Source: 630D-37 sp037478835
GTDB lineage: Bacteria > Chloroflexota > Anaerolineae > Anaerolineales > Villigracilaceae
DNA: 64,000 nt
Assembly (NCBI GenBank): GCA_037478835.1
Contig: JBBFLV010000004.1
Coordinates: 1 to 64,000 of the forward strand
Reading direction: 5' to 3'
Shown: in pieces, positions 24,776 through 32,715 of the stretch
Layout: each line of letters opens with the position of its first letter
How positions within the stretch are numbered: the first letter of the stretch is position 1
Notes under the pieces: model-generated
Told to the model about the DNA's origin: nothing
The model's input: only the letters and a program-made list of their open reading frames with translations
The model's database searches: none
Position numbers and translations under genes: made by a program

Positions 24776-26017
24776 ATGATCCAACTTTGCTATAGTACGT
24801 TTGGAATGACCAAACTGGATTTTATCGAGGCCATCGAGGCCGTCGATCGCGCCGGTTACGCGGGGGTGGAGCTGGCCTTTCACCGCGATCAGTTCAATGT
24901 CTTCAACGTCACCGATGAGTATCTGGATGCGATCCGCAAACGGTTTGAAACTTTGCGGGTGCGTCCGGCTTGTGTGGCGACTGCTTCGCATTTCTTCACG
25001 CCTTCGCGCCCCCATGAGCCTTCGCTGATGAGCCCGGATCTGGCCGGTCGCAAGCGCCGCATTGATCTGATCCGCCGCGGCATTCACGTAGCTCGGAAGC
25101 TGGGCGTGCCGTTCGTCTCGTTCGGCAGCGGTTTCATTCGCGAGGAACATCTCTTGCATCCGGAAGTCGATCCGCATGAGCTATTGGTGGATAGCATTCA
25201 CCAATGTCTGCGGGCGCTGCGCGAGGACGATGACATTACCCTGTTGATCGAGCCGGAGCCGGGGATGTATATCGAGACGGTGGAGCAAGCGATCCGCTTG
25301 GTCGAGGATGTGAACTCGCCGCGCTTCCGCCTGCACATTGACCTGTGTCACATGTATTGCTCGGAAAAGGATTTCATCGCCGAGCTCGGACGCGTCGCGC
25401 CGTACACCCGTTACCTGCATGTTTCCGATGCCCGGCAAGGTTACAACCTCAAAATCCTGGCCTGGTCGCCTGACTTGAACCTGGATATGGATTTCGCCTC
25501 GTACCTGATCTACTTCCCGGATACGGCGGAATACCTGCTGGTGGATCGTCAACATCCGATCTACTTCTATGACGAGTTCAAACCCGGTGCCGCGCGCCAG
25601 AAGCAGATCGATGATCTCCTGAGCCGCGCCGGCGTGACGGCTTCGCTGCGCTACGTGGACTATTCCTCGTTGTATGCCGGCGCCTCGCCCTTCGACGACG
25701 AAATCTTCACCTACCTGATCTCGGTGCCGCGCCTGAGCTTCGAGGTGCTGGAGCGTGCCCGTCCGATCTTGCTCTATCTACGCCGTCCGATCCACGATGG
25801 CAAACCGCTGGTGGACCGTATGGTGGCCAATACGCTGACCGGGATCGTCCATTTCCACGAGATTCCAGGCGAAGGCACCTTCGATTTCGCCGCCGCTTTT
25901 AAAGCGCTGACCGATCACGGTTATTCCGGTTACGCTTCGGTGGAGCTCTATCACCACGTGGAATCGTGGGAAAAGGCGCTCTACGATAGCTACCGTCATC
26001 TTTCACAATTTGTTTGA
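24776..26017 (+). CDS. Xylose isomerase-like TIM-barrel protein (AP endonuclease 2 family)
   Basis: 413 residues. Barrel strands with typical metal/ligand residues are visible: CYSTFGMTKLDFIEAIEAVDRAGYAGVEL, LLIEPEPGMYIETVEQAI, FRLHIDLCHMYC, RYLHVSDARQ, and a C-terminal IVHFHEIPGEGTFDFAAAFKALTDHGYSGYASVELYHH. About 130 residues (roughly 225-355) lie between the HVSDARQ strand and the final HFHEIPGEG strand, making it longer than simple sugar-phosphate isomerases. Such proteins isomerise or epimerise sugars or cyclitols. EboE, a TIM barrel of the ebo/EDB cluster, is a possible relative, but its opening motif does not match from memory. It begins an operon with luxS (22-base gap), a cyclase, a methyltransferase and a prenyltransferase. 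ATG 24776 is weakly supported by GGGAG. Confidence 0.8.
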   Translation: MIQLCYSTFGMTKLDFIEAIEAVDRAGYAGVELAFHRDQFNVFNVTDEYLDAIRKRFETLRVRPACVATASHFFTPSRPHEPSLMSPDLAGRKRRIDLIRRGIHVARKLGVPFVSFGSGFIREEHLLHPEVDPHELLVDSIHQCLRALREDDDITLLIEPEPGMYIETVEQAIRLVEDVNSPRFRLHIDLCHMYCSEKDFIAELGRVAPYTRYLHVSDARQGYNLKILAWSPDLNLDMDFASYLIYFPDTAEYLLVDRQHPIYFYDEFKPGAARQKQIDDLLSRAGVTASLRYVDYSSLYAGASPFDDEIFTYLISVPRLSFEVLERARPILLYLRRPIHDGKPLVDRMVANTLTGIVHFHEIPGEGTFDFAAAFKALTDHGYSGYASVELYHHVESWEKALYDSYRHLSQFV

Positions 26018-26039
26018 TAGATTTTCCTGGAGGTGACAG

Positions 26040-26519
26040 ATGGTGGATGTGAAAGCATTGGGTTGGGACCCTGCGACCGTCGGTGAGCTCGATCACCGTT
26101 TGCTCAAAGCGCCCCATGTCAAATTGCGATCCTATAACGAAGGCCCGAATGGGGATGTCGTCTATTGCATTGATTTGCGCATCAATCGTCCGAACGTGGA
26201 GTTCCTCTCTTCAACGGAGATGCACTCTTTTGAGCATTTCCTGCTCTACGGCTTCCAGAAGTACATGCCCCAGAACTTTCTTTCGGTAGGATTGATGGGC
26301 TGTCAGACCGGCTTTTATTTGATCCTGTACAACGAAGGCCGGGCGGAGAAAATTTTCGCCACCTATGAGCAGATTTTGAAGGATATTCTCACCGCTACCG
26401 AAGTGCCCTATGCGAACATTGCCCAGTGTGGGAATTATCGCAATCACAGCCTGGAAATGGCGCAGAATCTGGCAAGGAGGGTGCTGGCAGCGCGTGATCG
26501 CTGGGCAGAGATCGTATGA
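26040..26519 (+). CDS. luxS: S-ribosylhomocysteine lyase
   Basis: 159 residues, the usual size. All residues expected in an active LuxS can be seen: the metal motif H62-S-F-E65-H66, catalytic C88 in MGCQTGFYL, third metal ligand C130 in AQCGNYRNHSL, the N-terminal GELDHRLLKAPHVKLRS, and Arg in the DLRINRPN stretch. It splits S-ribosylhomocysteine into homocysteine and DPD, the AI-2 precursor, in SAH detoxification. The SD CTGGAGGTGA precedes ATG 26040. It is unexpected between a TIM barrel and a sugar-phosphate cyclase (4-base overlap with the latter). A UbiG-type methyltransferase in the same operon would generate SAH. No Pfs/MTAN gene is present. Confidence 0.92.
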   Translation: MVDVKALGWDPATVGELDHRLLKAPHVKLRSYNEGPNGDVVYCIDLRINRPNVEFLSSTEMHSFEHFLLYGFQKYMPQNFLSVGLMGCQTGFYLILYNEGRAEKIFATYEQILKDILTATEVPYANIAQCGNYRNHSLEMAQNLARRVLAARDRWAEIV

Positions 26520-27670
26520 ACACATTAGGAATGTACAGTTACCGTCTCAGTTATCAGCATCTCATTGAGTATGAGATCATTCACGCCCCGAATTTACTCG
26601 CACCGGAAAACCCGGCCTTGCTTTCCGCCGGGCGTGGGCGCGGCAGTCGGCGCTTTGTGGTCGTAGACGAAAACGTCTATCACTATTACGGATCGGCGAT
26701 CCATGCGTATTTTGCGTTTCATGATATTGAAGCGCGCATTGTGCCGCTAGCCGCCGGCGAAGAGCATAAGACGCTGGAGAGCTACGTTTTCCTGGCGCGC
26801 GAGCTGGATGCGTTCCCGATCCATCGACGTGACGAGCCGATTATCGCCATCGGTGGAGGGGTGCTCACCGACTTGGTCGGCTTCCTGGCCAGTACCTATC
26901 GTCGCGGCTTGCCCCACATCAAAGTGCCGACCACGCTGATGGGCTACGTGGATGCTTCCATTGGGATCAAGACCGGCTTCAACTTTAACGGCAACAAAAA
27001 CCGCCTCGGATCGTTCTATGCGCCTCAAAAGGTGCTCCTCGATAAGACCTTTTTCCATACCCTCTCGACCCGCCATCTCTTGAACGGCGTTTGCGAGATC
27101 ATCAAACTGGCCGTGATCAAAGATGCGGAATTGTTCGGGATGCTGGAGCGCTGGGGAGCGAGGAGCGTTGCCAACCGCTTCCAGGATGTAGAGAGCGACC
27201 AAATTCTGGATCGTGCCATCCGCGGCATGATCGAAGAGTTGGAACCGAATCTCTTTGAAGAAGAACTGGCGCGCAAAGTGGATTTTGGTCATACCTTTAG
27301 CTACGGTTTGGAGGCGCGCTACGAAGGACGGCTCTATCACGGCGAAGCGGTGCTCTTGGATATTCTGCTTTCGGTGCTGATTGCCCGTTCCCGCCGCCTG
27401 CTGAGCGAAGAGGAGACCGAGCGCGTTTTCCGTCTCACCGAATCGCTGGGGATTCAGCTGGATGCCGAGGTGTTGGATGCCGAAATGCTCTGGGAATCGC
27501 TGCGAGAGCGCACCTATCATCGCAATGGGCTACAACGCGTCCCGATGCCGGCCGGGATCGGTCAGTGCGTTTTTCTGAACGATATTACCCGTTGCGAAGT
27601 GGAGCGTGCTACCCAGGAACTCGAAACTCGTCTCTGGAAGATGAACCATGTCCTCGTTTACCAACGCTGA
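26516..27670 (+). CDS. Sedoheptulose 7-phosphate cyclase-type member of the dehydroquinate synthase family
   Basis: 384 residues. NAD- and metal-binding DHQS fold: PIIAIGGGVLTDLVGFLASTYRRG, IKVPTTLMGYVDASIGIKTGFNFNGNKNRLGSFYAP, EIIKLAVIKD and VDFGHTFSYGLEARY followed by YHGEAVLLD. KNRLGSFYAP and FNFNGNKN match the EEVS/DDGS-type sugar-phosphate cyclases rather than AroB (KNMIGAFYQP type). Where AroB has Asn and His in LNFGHTFGHAIE this protein has D256 and Y263; EEVS enzymes, as recalled, carry Asp and Pro. Metal ligands H259 and H275 are kept. It probably cyclises a C7 sugar phosphate to a cyclitol and is unlikely to be the missing AroB. It overlaps luxS by 4 bases and the next gene by 23. 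Confidence 0.85.
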   Translation: MNTLGMYSYRLSYQHLIEYEIIHAPNLLAPENPALLSAGRGRGSRRFVVVDENVYHYYGSAIHAYFAFHDIEARIVPLAAGEEHKTLESYVFLARELDAFPIHRRDEPIIAIGGGVLTDLVGFLASTYRRGLPHIKVPTTLMGYVDASIGIKTGFNFNGNKNRLGSFYAPQKVLLDKTFFHTLSTRHLLNGVCEIIKLAVIKDAELFGMLERWGARSVANRFQDVESDQILDRAIRGMIEELEPNLFEEELARKVDFGHTFSYGLEARYEGRLYHGEAVLLDILLSVLIARSRRLLSEEETERVFRLTESLGIQLDAEVLDAEMLWESLRERTYHRNGLQRVPMPAGIGQCVFLNDITRCEVERATQELETRLWKMNHVLVYQR

Positions 27671-28352
27671 TCCGCGCGAAATTCAAAAGTTCGATGCCGT
27701 TGCCCAATGGTGGGATCCTCGCGGCGAGATGGGTACGCTGCACGTGATCAACCCGCTACGGGTGCAGTTCATCCTGGAAAAAGTAGACCTGGCTCATCCA
27801 CGGGTGTTGGATGTTGGATGCGGCGGAGGCATTTTGAGCGAAGCGCTGGCGCGCCGCGGGGCTCAGGTGACCGGGATCGATCTTTCGCAGGTGGCGATTG
27901 ATGTTGCCCGGCAACATGCTCAGGAGCAGGGATTGGCGATCGAGTATCGCTATCAAAGCGCCGAATCGCTGGCCGATGAAATGCCGGAGTCGTTCGATAT
28001 CGTCACTTGCCTGGAGATGCTCGAGCACGTCCCGCAGCCGCAAGCGGTGGTGGCGGCCTGTGCGCGTGCCGTCAAACCGGGTGGACATGTCATCTTTTCG
28101 ACGATCAATCGCACCCCGAAAGCGCTTCTGTTCGTGATCATCGGCGGCGAATACATCCTGCGCCTGTTGCGACCGGGAACCCATGACTATCGTAAATTCA
28201 TTCGGCCCGCCGAGCTACGCGCTTGGGCCGAAGCAAACGGCCTGCGCTTTTTGCGCGTTGCCAGTTTGCTGTATAATCCTTTTACCCGTCGCTTCCGCAT
28301 GGTAGAAGGTGTAGAGGACAATAACTATTTCATGCACTTTGTCAAACCCTAA
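27648..28352 (+). CDS. UbiG-like class I SAM-dependent O-methyltransferase
   Basis: 234 residues. The N terminus has the UbiG hallmark, DPREIQKFDAVAQWWDPRGEMGTLHVINPLRV, and the SAM site is VLDVGCGGGILSEALARRGAQVTGID. DIVTCLEMLEHVPQP and PGGHVIFSTINRTPKALL follow, again UbiG-like, and it ends HDYRKFIRPAEL and NYFMHFVKP. UbiG methylates hydroxyls on prenylated ubiquinone intermediates. Ubiquinone is not expected in this lineage and the window holds menaquinone genes, so the substrate is probably another prenylated ring, perhaps the product of the adjoining UbiA-like enzyme acting on the cyclase product. This is not a MenG/UbiE C-methyltransferase by motif. Confidence 0.85.
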   Translation: MSSFTNADPREIQKFDAVAQWWDPRGEMGTLHVINPLRVQFILEKVDLAHPRVLDVGCGGGILSEALARRGAQVTGIDLSQVAIDVARQHAQEQGLAIEYRYQSAESLADEMPESFDIVTCLEMLEHVPQPQAVVAACARAVKPGGHVIFSTINRTPKALLFVIIGGEYILRLLRPGTHDYRKFIRPAELRAWAEANGLRFLRVASLLYNPFTRRFRMVEGVEDNNYFMHFVKP

Positions 28353-28363
28353 GGGAGGGTACA

Positions 28364-29266
28364 ATGCAGCGCTTCTTTGCCCTTTCGCGCACCACGCATG
28401 GCGTCCTAGATATTGCCGCTCCCGGTTTCGTGGCCTTGCTCTGGCTGGGCGATTTTCCGAGCTGGAGCACCCTGCTTCTTTCGTTCTTCACCGCTTTCGC
28501 CGCCTATACCGCGATTTATGCGCTGAACGACCTGGTCGGTGTGATGACGGATAAAGAGAAGGTGGCTGGCGGCCTCAAAGAAGGCTATTCGGTTGAGGCT
28601 TCGGCATTTCGTTATCCGCTGGCACAAGGTGTGCTCGATTATCGCAGTGGTGTGCTCTGGTTCCTGGGATGGTTCCTCCTGGCGCTGATCGGGTGCTATC
28701 TTCTCAATCCGGTCATCGTGTGGATTTTGGTCGCCGCCGCCGCTTTGGAGGTCATCTACTGCCTGTTGCTCAAGGTGACCTACTTACGTACTCTGGTCAG
28801 CGGTCTGGTCAAGTCGAGCGGTCCGATCGCGGCGATCTTCGTCGTGCAGCCCAACCCGGATTGGCGTTGGCTGCTGTTGACGTTGGCCTGGGTGTTTTTC
28901 TGGGAGATCGGTGGTCAGAACATCCCGGCCGATTGGAATGACGTGGAGGAAGATCGACGCGTGGGAGCGAAGACGGTGATCATCCGCTTTGGGCCGCGCG
29001 TGGCCGGCGCGATAGCCTTCCTCGCTTTGACCGTCACCGTCTTGCTCAGCTTGTTCCTGCCGATCATCGCTCCCATTCCCCTGGGCTGGCCGTACCTTGT
29101 GGGGACGGTCCTGATCGGCTTTTTCCTGCTTTTGCGTCCGGCCTATCGTCTGTATCGCTCGCAGGATGGACGACTGGCGGCGCGCCTGTTCGATCAGGCT
29201 AGTTACTATCCGATCGCGCAACTAACGTTGATTACCGTTTTCGTGCTATGGAATAAGTTCTTTTAG
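28364..29266 (+). CDS. UbiA family prenyltransferase
   Basis: 300 residues with about eight to nine transmembrane helices. The first Asp motif is a variant, NDLVGVMTDKEK (N-D-x-x-G in place of N-D-x-x-D), and the second is ADWNDVEEDRRVGAKT, with D-x-x-E-D. KSSGPIAAI lies between. It would attach a polyprenyl chain to a ring acceptor in the membrane. Candidates are MenA activity or transfer to the cyclitol made by the upstream cyclase; the genomic context favours the latter. SD GGGAGGG precedes ATG 28364. Confidence 0.85.
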   Translation: MQRFFALSRTTHGVLDIAAPGFVALLWLGDFPSWSTLLLSFFTAFAAYTAIYALNDLVGVMTDKEKVAGGLKEGYSVEASAFRYPLAQGVLDYRSGVLWFLGWFLLALIGCYLLNPVIVWILVAAAALEVIYCLLLKVTYLRTLVSGLVKSSGPIAAIFVVQPNPDWRWLLLTLAWVFFWEIGGQNIPADWNDVEEDRRVGAKTVIIRFGPRVAGAIAFLALTVTVLLSLFLPIIAPIPLGWPYLVGTVLIGFFLLLRPAYRLYRSQDGRLAARLFDQASYYPIAQLTLITVFVLWNKFF

Positions 29267-29274
29267 GAGGTCCT

Positions 29275-29733
29275 ATGCCCTTAGTTTCCGGACAAATCGC
29301 ACCGGACTTTGCCCTTCCGGATGAGAATGGAACGGTTCGTCGGCTCTCGGATTTCCGTGGGCGCTACGTGGTGCTCTATTTTTATCCTAAAGATGATACG
29401 CCCGGTTGCACAACGGAAGCGTGCGAGTTCCGCGATGCCTATAAGGAATATGAACAGGCCGGTGTGGTGATCTTAGGTATCAGCCCCGATTCCTCGCGTT
29501 CCCATGCTCGCTTTAAGAAGAAATATCAACTTCCTTTTCCGTTGCTCGCAGATGAAGACCATGCCGTTTGTGAGCAATATGGGGTATGGGGTCGCAAAAA
29601 GTTTATGGGACGAGAATATGAGGGTGTCTTGCGCACTACTTTCCTGATCGATCCGCAAGGGACGATCGTGCGAGTTTTTGAAAATGTTAAACCGGCAGGG
29701 CACAGTCAAGAGGTGTTAGCAACTCTTCCTTAG
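29275..29733 (+). CDS. bcp: Thioredoxin-dependent peroxiredoxin of the Bcp/PrxQ type
   Basis: 152 residues. Peroxidatic C45 in TPGCTTEAC with resolving C50 five residues later, the PrxQ arrangement; also APDFALPDENG, YVVLYFYPKDDTPG, GISPDSSRSHARFKKKY and LRTTFLIDPQGTI. It reduces peroxides with thioredoxin. SD AGGAGG precedes ATG 29275, eight bases after the UbiA-like gene, so it is the last gene of that operon. Confidence 0.95.
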   Translation: MPLVSGQIAPDFALPDENGTVRRLSDFRGRYVVLYFYPKDDTPGCTTEACEFRDAYKEYEQAGVVILGISPDSSRSHARFKKKYQLPFPLLADEDHAVCEQYGVWGRKKFMGREYEGVLRTTFLIDPQGTIVRVFENVKPAGHSQEVLATLP

Positions 29734-29751
29734 AGTTGTTAGCAATTCCTT

Positions 29752-29769
29752 GCGCGGTAAATGCCGCGC
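29752..29769 (+). promoter_or_regulatory. Hairpin holding the histidine kinase start codon in its loop
   Basis: GCGCGG (29752-29757) pairs with CCGCGC (29764-29769) and the six-base loop TAAATG contains the ATG at 29761. No SD is visible upstream. It could restrain kinase translation, or it may show that a later start is used. Confidence 0.45.
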
Positions 29770-31341
29770 TTCTTGTGCGCAGTGGAAAATACAACGTTAT
29801 CGTTCTTTGACCTTCTGGGCGCGTTGATCGAGGCGGAAAGTGAAGAGGCCGTCTTGCGTGCCGTCATGCGCGCCGGGCAGGAGATCCTTGGCGCAGTAGG
29901 AAGCGCTTTTATTCCCTTTTCTGAGTGGAGGGTCAACGAGAATTATCTGGTCGAAGGGCGAGTGCCACAAACCTTCGATGCACAGCCTTGGGAGGAACGT
30001 CTAGGGCTTCCTGCAACTCGCCAGGTCTGTAAGCACTGTACCGCTCGGGTTTCGGATCGCTCCTGTTTGCTGTTCGCGGATAGCATCTCTGAATCGAATT
30101 ATGTATTTTGCCTGCCGTTGCACCACCCTGCCGGACAGGAAATAGGGGTGATTGGCTTCTTCCTACATCATCCGCCGTTTTTAACCCCCGATGTCCGAGA
30201 AAAATTGACCGCTGTGCAACAACTGGCTGCCAAAGCATTGGCGCGAGTACAACGCAGTGAGCGCGAAATGGAGGTCTTGCGGCAGGTCCTGCGCTCTGTT
30301 GACGCTCAGATCGGTCTTAAAGAGTGGACGGAGCCACTCCTGGCGCACCTTCTGGACCTGAGTGGTGCAGATTGTGCTGTTTTGTGGGACCGGGCGGGAA
30401 CTTTGATCTCTTTTCCATCACAGATCACTTTGCCGCCCCTGGAACAACTTGAACGCTGGTGGAGAATGCTAAAGGAGCAGGAGCACGCGCGGCGGTTTAC
30501 CCTTACGGATTCTTCCATTCCTGGTCTCCATCCCTATTGGGTGGTACTACCTTTACGGTGGAGAGGCGAGACGGAAGGATTGCTGCTGCTGGGGCATCGT
30601 GCTCCTTTGATCTTTTCGCGGCGCTTGCGGCAGATTTTGCAGGTGGCCACGTTGCAATGGGCACTCCTCCTGCATCACCAGCATGTGCTGGAAAATTTGG
30701 AATATCAGACCATCCTGGAAGAGCGAACGCGCCTAGCACGCGAGATCCATGATGGCATTGCTCAGACGCTGGCTTTTCTTCAACTGGAGATCGGGCGATT
30801 GCAACTCTACCTGAACGAGGGGCGATTGGATGCGCTTTCTCAGGGGTTGCAGGCGTTTCGACGCACCCTGAACGATGCTTTCTTCGAGCTGCGTCTGGCG
30901 ATTGACCAGTTGCGTCACTCACCCCATGGAGAGTGGTCTGCGTGGTTGCGGGAAACGGCTGAAGGGTTTACCCGTCAAAGCGGTATCGAAACGCATTGTG
31001 AAATCGCTTCGCTGCCTGCGCTTCCCTCTCATGTGCAGGTGCAATTGAGCCGTATTGTGCAGGAGGCGCTGACCAATGTTTGGAAACATGCACAGGCTCG
31101 GCGGGTTACCATCCGTTGCCAACGGGAAGGATGTCGCCTGTGGCTGGAGATCGTAGATGATGGGCGCGGCTTTGATATGGAAAGGGGATTGTCGTCTCAG
31201 TACGGTTTGCAAGGCATGCGCGAGCGTGCGACCGCAGTGGGGGCCGAACTTCATATTCTTTCTTCCCCAGGAGCCGGCACGTCTGTGCGTTTGATTTTGG
31301 ATTTGAAGAAGGTAATGGAAATCTGCGATGGGAACGGATGA
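29761..31341 (+). CDS. GAF-domain sensor histidine kinase, NarL/DegS type
   Basis: 526 residues, soluble. There are two GAF-like regions (about 15-160 and 195-310), with a cysteine cluster C90-K-H-C93 and C102 in the first. Next comes a HisKA_3 dimerisation helix ERTRLAREIHDGIAQTLAFL (phospho-His H330), then an HATPase_c domain with IVQEALTNVWKHAQA (N box), DDGRGFD (G1) and YGLQGMRERA (G2). There is no transmembrane helix, so it senses a cytoplasmic cue; the Cys cluster suggests redox, metal or gas sensing. It overlaps the response regulator by 14 bases. ATG 29761 is in a hairpin loop without an SD; GTG 29779 is a later alternative. Confidence 0.9.
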   Translation: MPRFLCAVENTTLSFFDLLGALIEAESEEAVLRAVMRAGQEILGAVGSAFIPFSEWRVNENYLVEGRVPQTFDAQPWEERLGLPATRQVCKHCTARVSDRSCLLFADSISESNYVFCLPLHHPAGQEIGVIGFFLHHPPFLTPDVREKLTAVQQLAAKALARVQRSEREMEVLRQVLRSVDAQIGLKEWTEPLLAHLLDLSGADCAVLWDRAGTLISFPSQITLPPLEQLERWWRMLKEQEHARRFTLTDSSIPGLHPYWVVLPLRWRGETEGLLLLGHRAPLIFSRRLRQILQVATLQWALLLHHQHVLENLEYQTILEERTRLAREIHDGIAQTLAFLQLEIGRLQLYLNEGRLDALSQGLQAFRRTLNDAFFELRLAIDQLRHSPHGEWSAWLRETAEGFTRQSGIETHCEIASLPALPSHVQVQLSRIVQEALTNVWKHAQARRVTIRCQREGCRLWLEIVDDGRGFDMERGLSSQYGLQGMRERATAVGAELHILSSPGAGTSVRLILDLKKVMEICDGNG

Positions 31342-31981
31342 GCCGATCTCGGTGTTCGTCGTCGATGATCATTCCCTGTTCCGCCGAGGGCTGATTGCTC
31401 TTCTGCGCGAAATGCCGGAGTTTCGCGTTCTCGGCGAGGCCGGAGAGGCAGAGACGGCCTTCACGCATATTCTGCAGACCCGTCCGCAGATCGTTTTGCT
31501 CGATGTGCACATGCCGTCGACAAGTGGGCTTGAGCTACTGAACTGGCTACGCCGTGCCGGGTTTGATGGAAAAATTCTGATGTTGACCGTTTCCCAAGAC
31601 GAGGCAGATGTCTTGAAAGCCATTGCCAATGGAGCAGATGGTTATCTGCTCAAGAATATTGAGCCTGAGAGTTTGCGTCAGGTGCTCTTGGATGTAGTGA
31701 GAGGACAGGCTGTTTTATCTTCGGAAGTGACGCGAAATGTGTTGGACCTGGTGCGACGGAAGGGCACCTTGCGTCCATCTCAACTGACGTCACGGGAAAT
31801 GGAAGTATTGCAGGCACTGTGCGATGGAAAGAGCACCGCTCAGATCGCGGCGCAGCTCTTTCTTTCCGAAAATACGGTCAAGACGCACATCCGGCACATT
31901 TTCGAGAAAATGGGAGTGCGAAATCGGACTGAGGCCGTGGCGCGAGCCGTCGAATCGGGGTGGGTCTCGCCAAAAGTGTGA
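31328..31981 (+). CDS. NarL/LuxR-family response regulator
   Basis: 217 residues. Receiver domain with phospho-acceptor D59 in IVLLDVHMP, the acidic pair VDDHSLFRRGL and KNIEPESL near the conserved Lys. The C-terminal LuxR helix-turn-helix is LTSREMEVLQALCDGKSTAQIAAQLFLSENTVKTHIRHIFEKMGVRNRTEAVARA. It is the cognate partner of the overlapping histidine kinase. Targets are unknown, but the adjacent bcp operon is a natural candidate. Confidence 0.95.
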   Translation: MGTDEPISVFVVDDHSLFRRGLIALLREMPEFRVLGEAGEAETAFTHILQTRPQIVLLDVHMPSTSGLELLNWLRRAGFDGKILMLTVSQDEADVLKAIANGADGYLLKNIEPESLRQVLLDVVRGQAVLSSEVTRNVLDLVRRKGTLRPSQLTSREMEVLQALCDGKSTAQIAAQLFLSENTVKTHIRHIFEKMGVRNRTEAVARAVESGWVSPKV

Positions 31982-32019
31982 TAAACTATGCGCGCCATTT
32001 TCTCACCGGAGGGAGTCCT

Positions 32020-32583
32020 ATGTCCACACGCGAAACATATACTGTTGAAATCGCCGGCCTGACGCGGCACTTGCCTTTGTTCGAGATCAAACCCGGCCTG
32101 CGTATTGCCATCCTCAACATCTTGGGAGATACAGAATTGGTTCAGGCCTGTGCCCGAGAACTGGCCCAACGCCTGCGTGAGCGGGAATTCGACCTACTGG
32201 TCACTGCAGAGGCCAAATCAATTCCGCTGGCCCATGCCCTTTCTGTAGAACTGGGAAAGCCCTACATCGTGCTGCGCAAGACGTATAAACCGTACATGGG
32301 CGATGCCATCATGGCCGAGACGCTTTCCATCACTACCGGTCAGCCGCAAGTGCTGATTCTGGATGAGAAGGATCGCGAAATGGTCAAGGGCAAGAAAGCG
32401 TTGATCGTGGATGATGTGATCAGCACCGGTTCTACCTTGCAGGGAATGCGCATGGTGCTGGAAAAGGCTGGTGCTCAGGTGGTCGGCGAAGCGGCGATCA
32501 TGACGGAAGGGGAGCGGGCGCGCTGGTCGCACATTGTGGCCTTAGGGCATTTGCCGCTTTTTACTTCGGATGCGAGTGCCTGA
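32020..32583 (+). CDS. Purine phosphoribosyltransferase (adenine PRTase-like)
   Basis: 187 residues. PRPP motif ALIVDDVISTGST (about 124-136); FDLLVTAEAKSIPLAHALSVELGKPYIVLRKTYKPYMGD resembles Apt/Xpt enzymes, including the Arg-Lys acceptor segment. It would make AMP or a related nucleotide from base plus PRPP. ATG 32020 has GGAGGGAG upstream; the longer frame from 31960 would overlap the regulator gene. GATAAACTAT at 31980-31989 may be its -10 region. Adenine specificity is likely but not certain. Confidence 0.87.
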   Translation: MSTRETYTVEIAGLTRHLPLFEIKPGLRIAILNILGDTELVQACARELAQRLREREFDLLVTAEAKSIPLAHALSVELGKPYIVLRKTYKPYMGDAIMAETLSITTGQPQVLILDEKDREMVKGKKALIVDDVISTGSTLQGMRMVLEKAGAQVVGEAAIMTEGERARWSHIVALGHLPLFTSDASA

Positions 32584-32715
32584 AAATACGGGATGCTCAA
32601 TGGGAATAGTCGTCTCCGTACTTCACCGTTGATCACCTTTGGTCTATAGCTCTGTTTGATGGTGAAGTGATGGCTTACTATAGTAATGTGGTAGAATAGT
32701 CATAGGAGTCGGCCT

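Noticed and set aside
26516..27670. aroB (3-dehydroquinate synthase)
   Set aside because: KNRLGSFYAP, D256 and Y263 match sugar-phosphate cyclases rather than AroB; proximity to aroC alone is not enough.
27648..29266. menG and menA for the upstream men operon
   Set aside because: The methyltransferase is UbiG-like rather than MenG/UbiE by its N-terminal motif, and the genes belong to the luxS-cyclase operon. MenA activity of the UbiA-like protein is not excluded.
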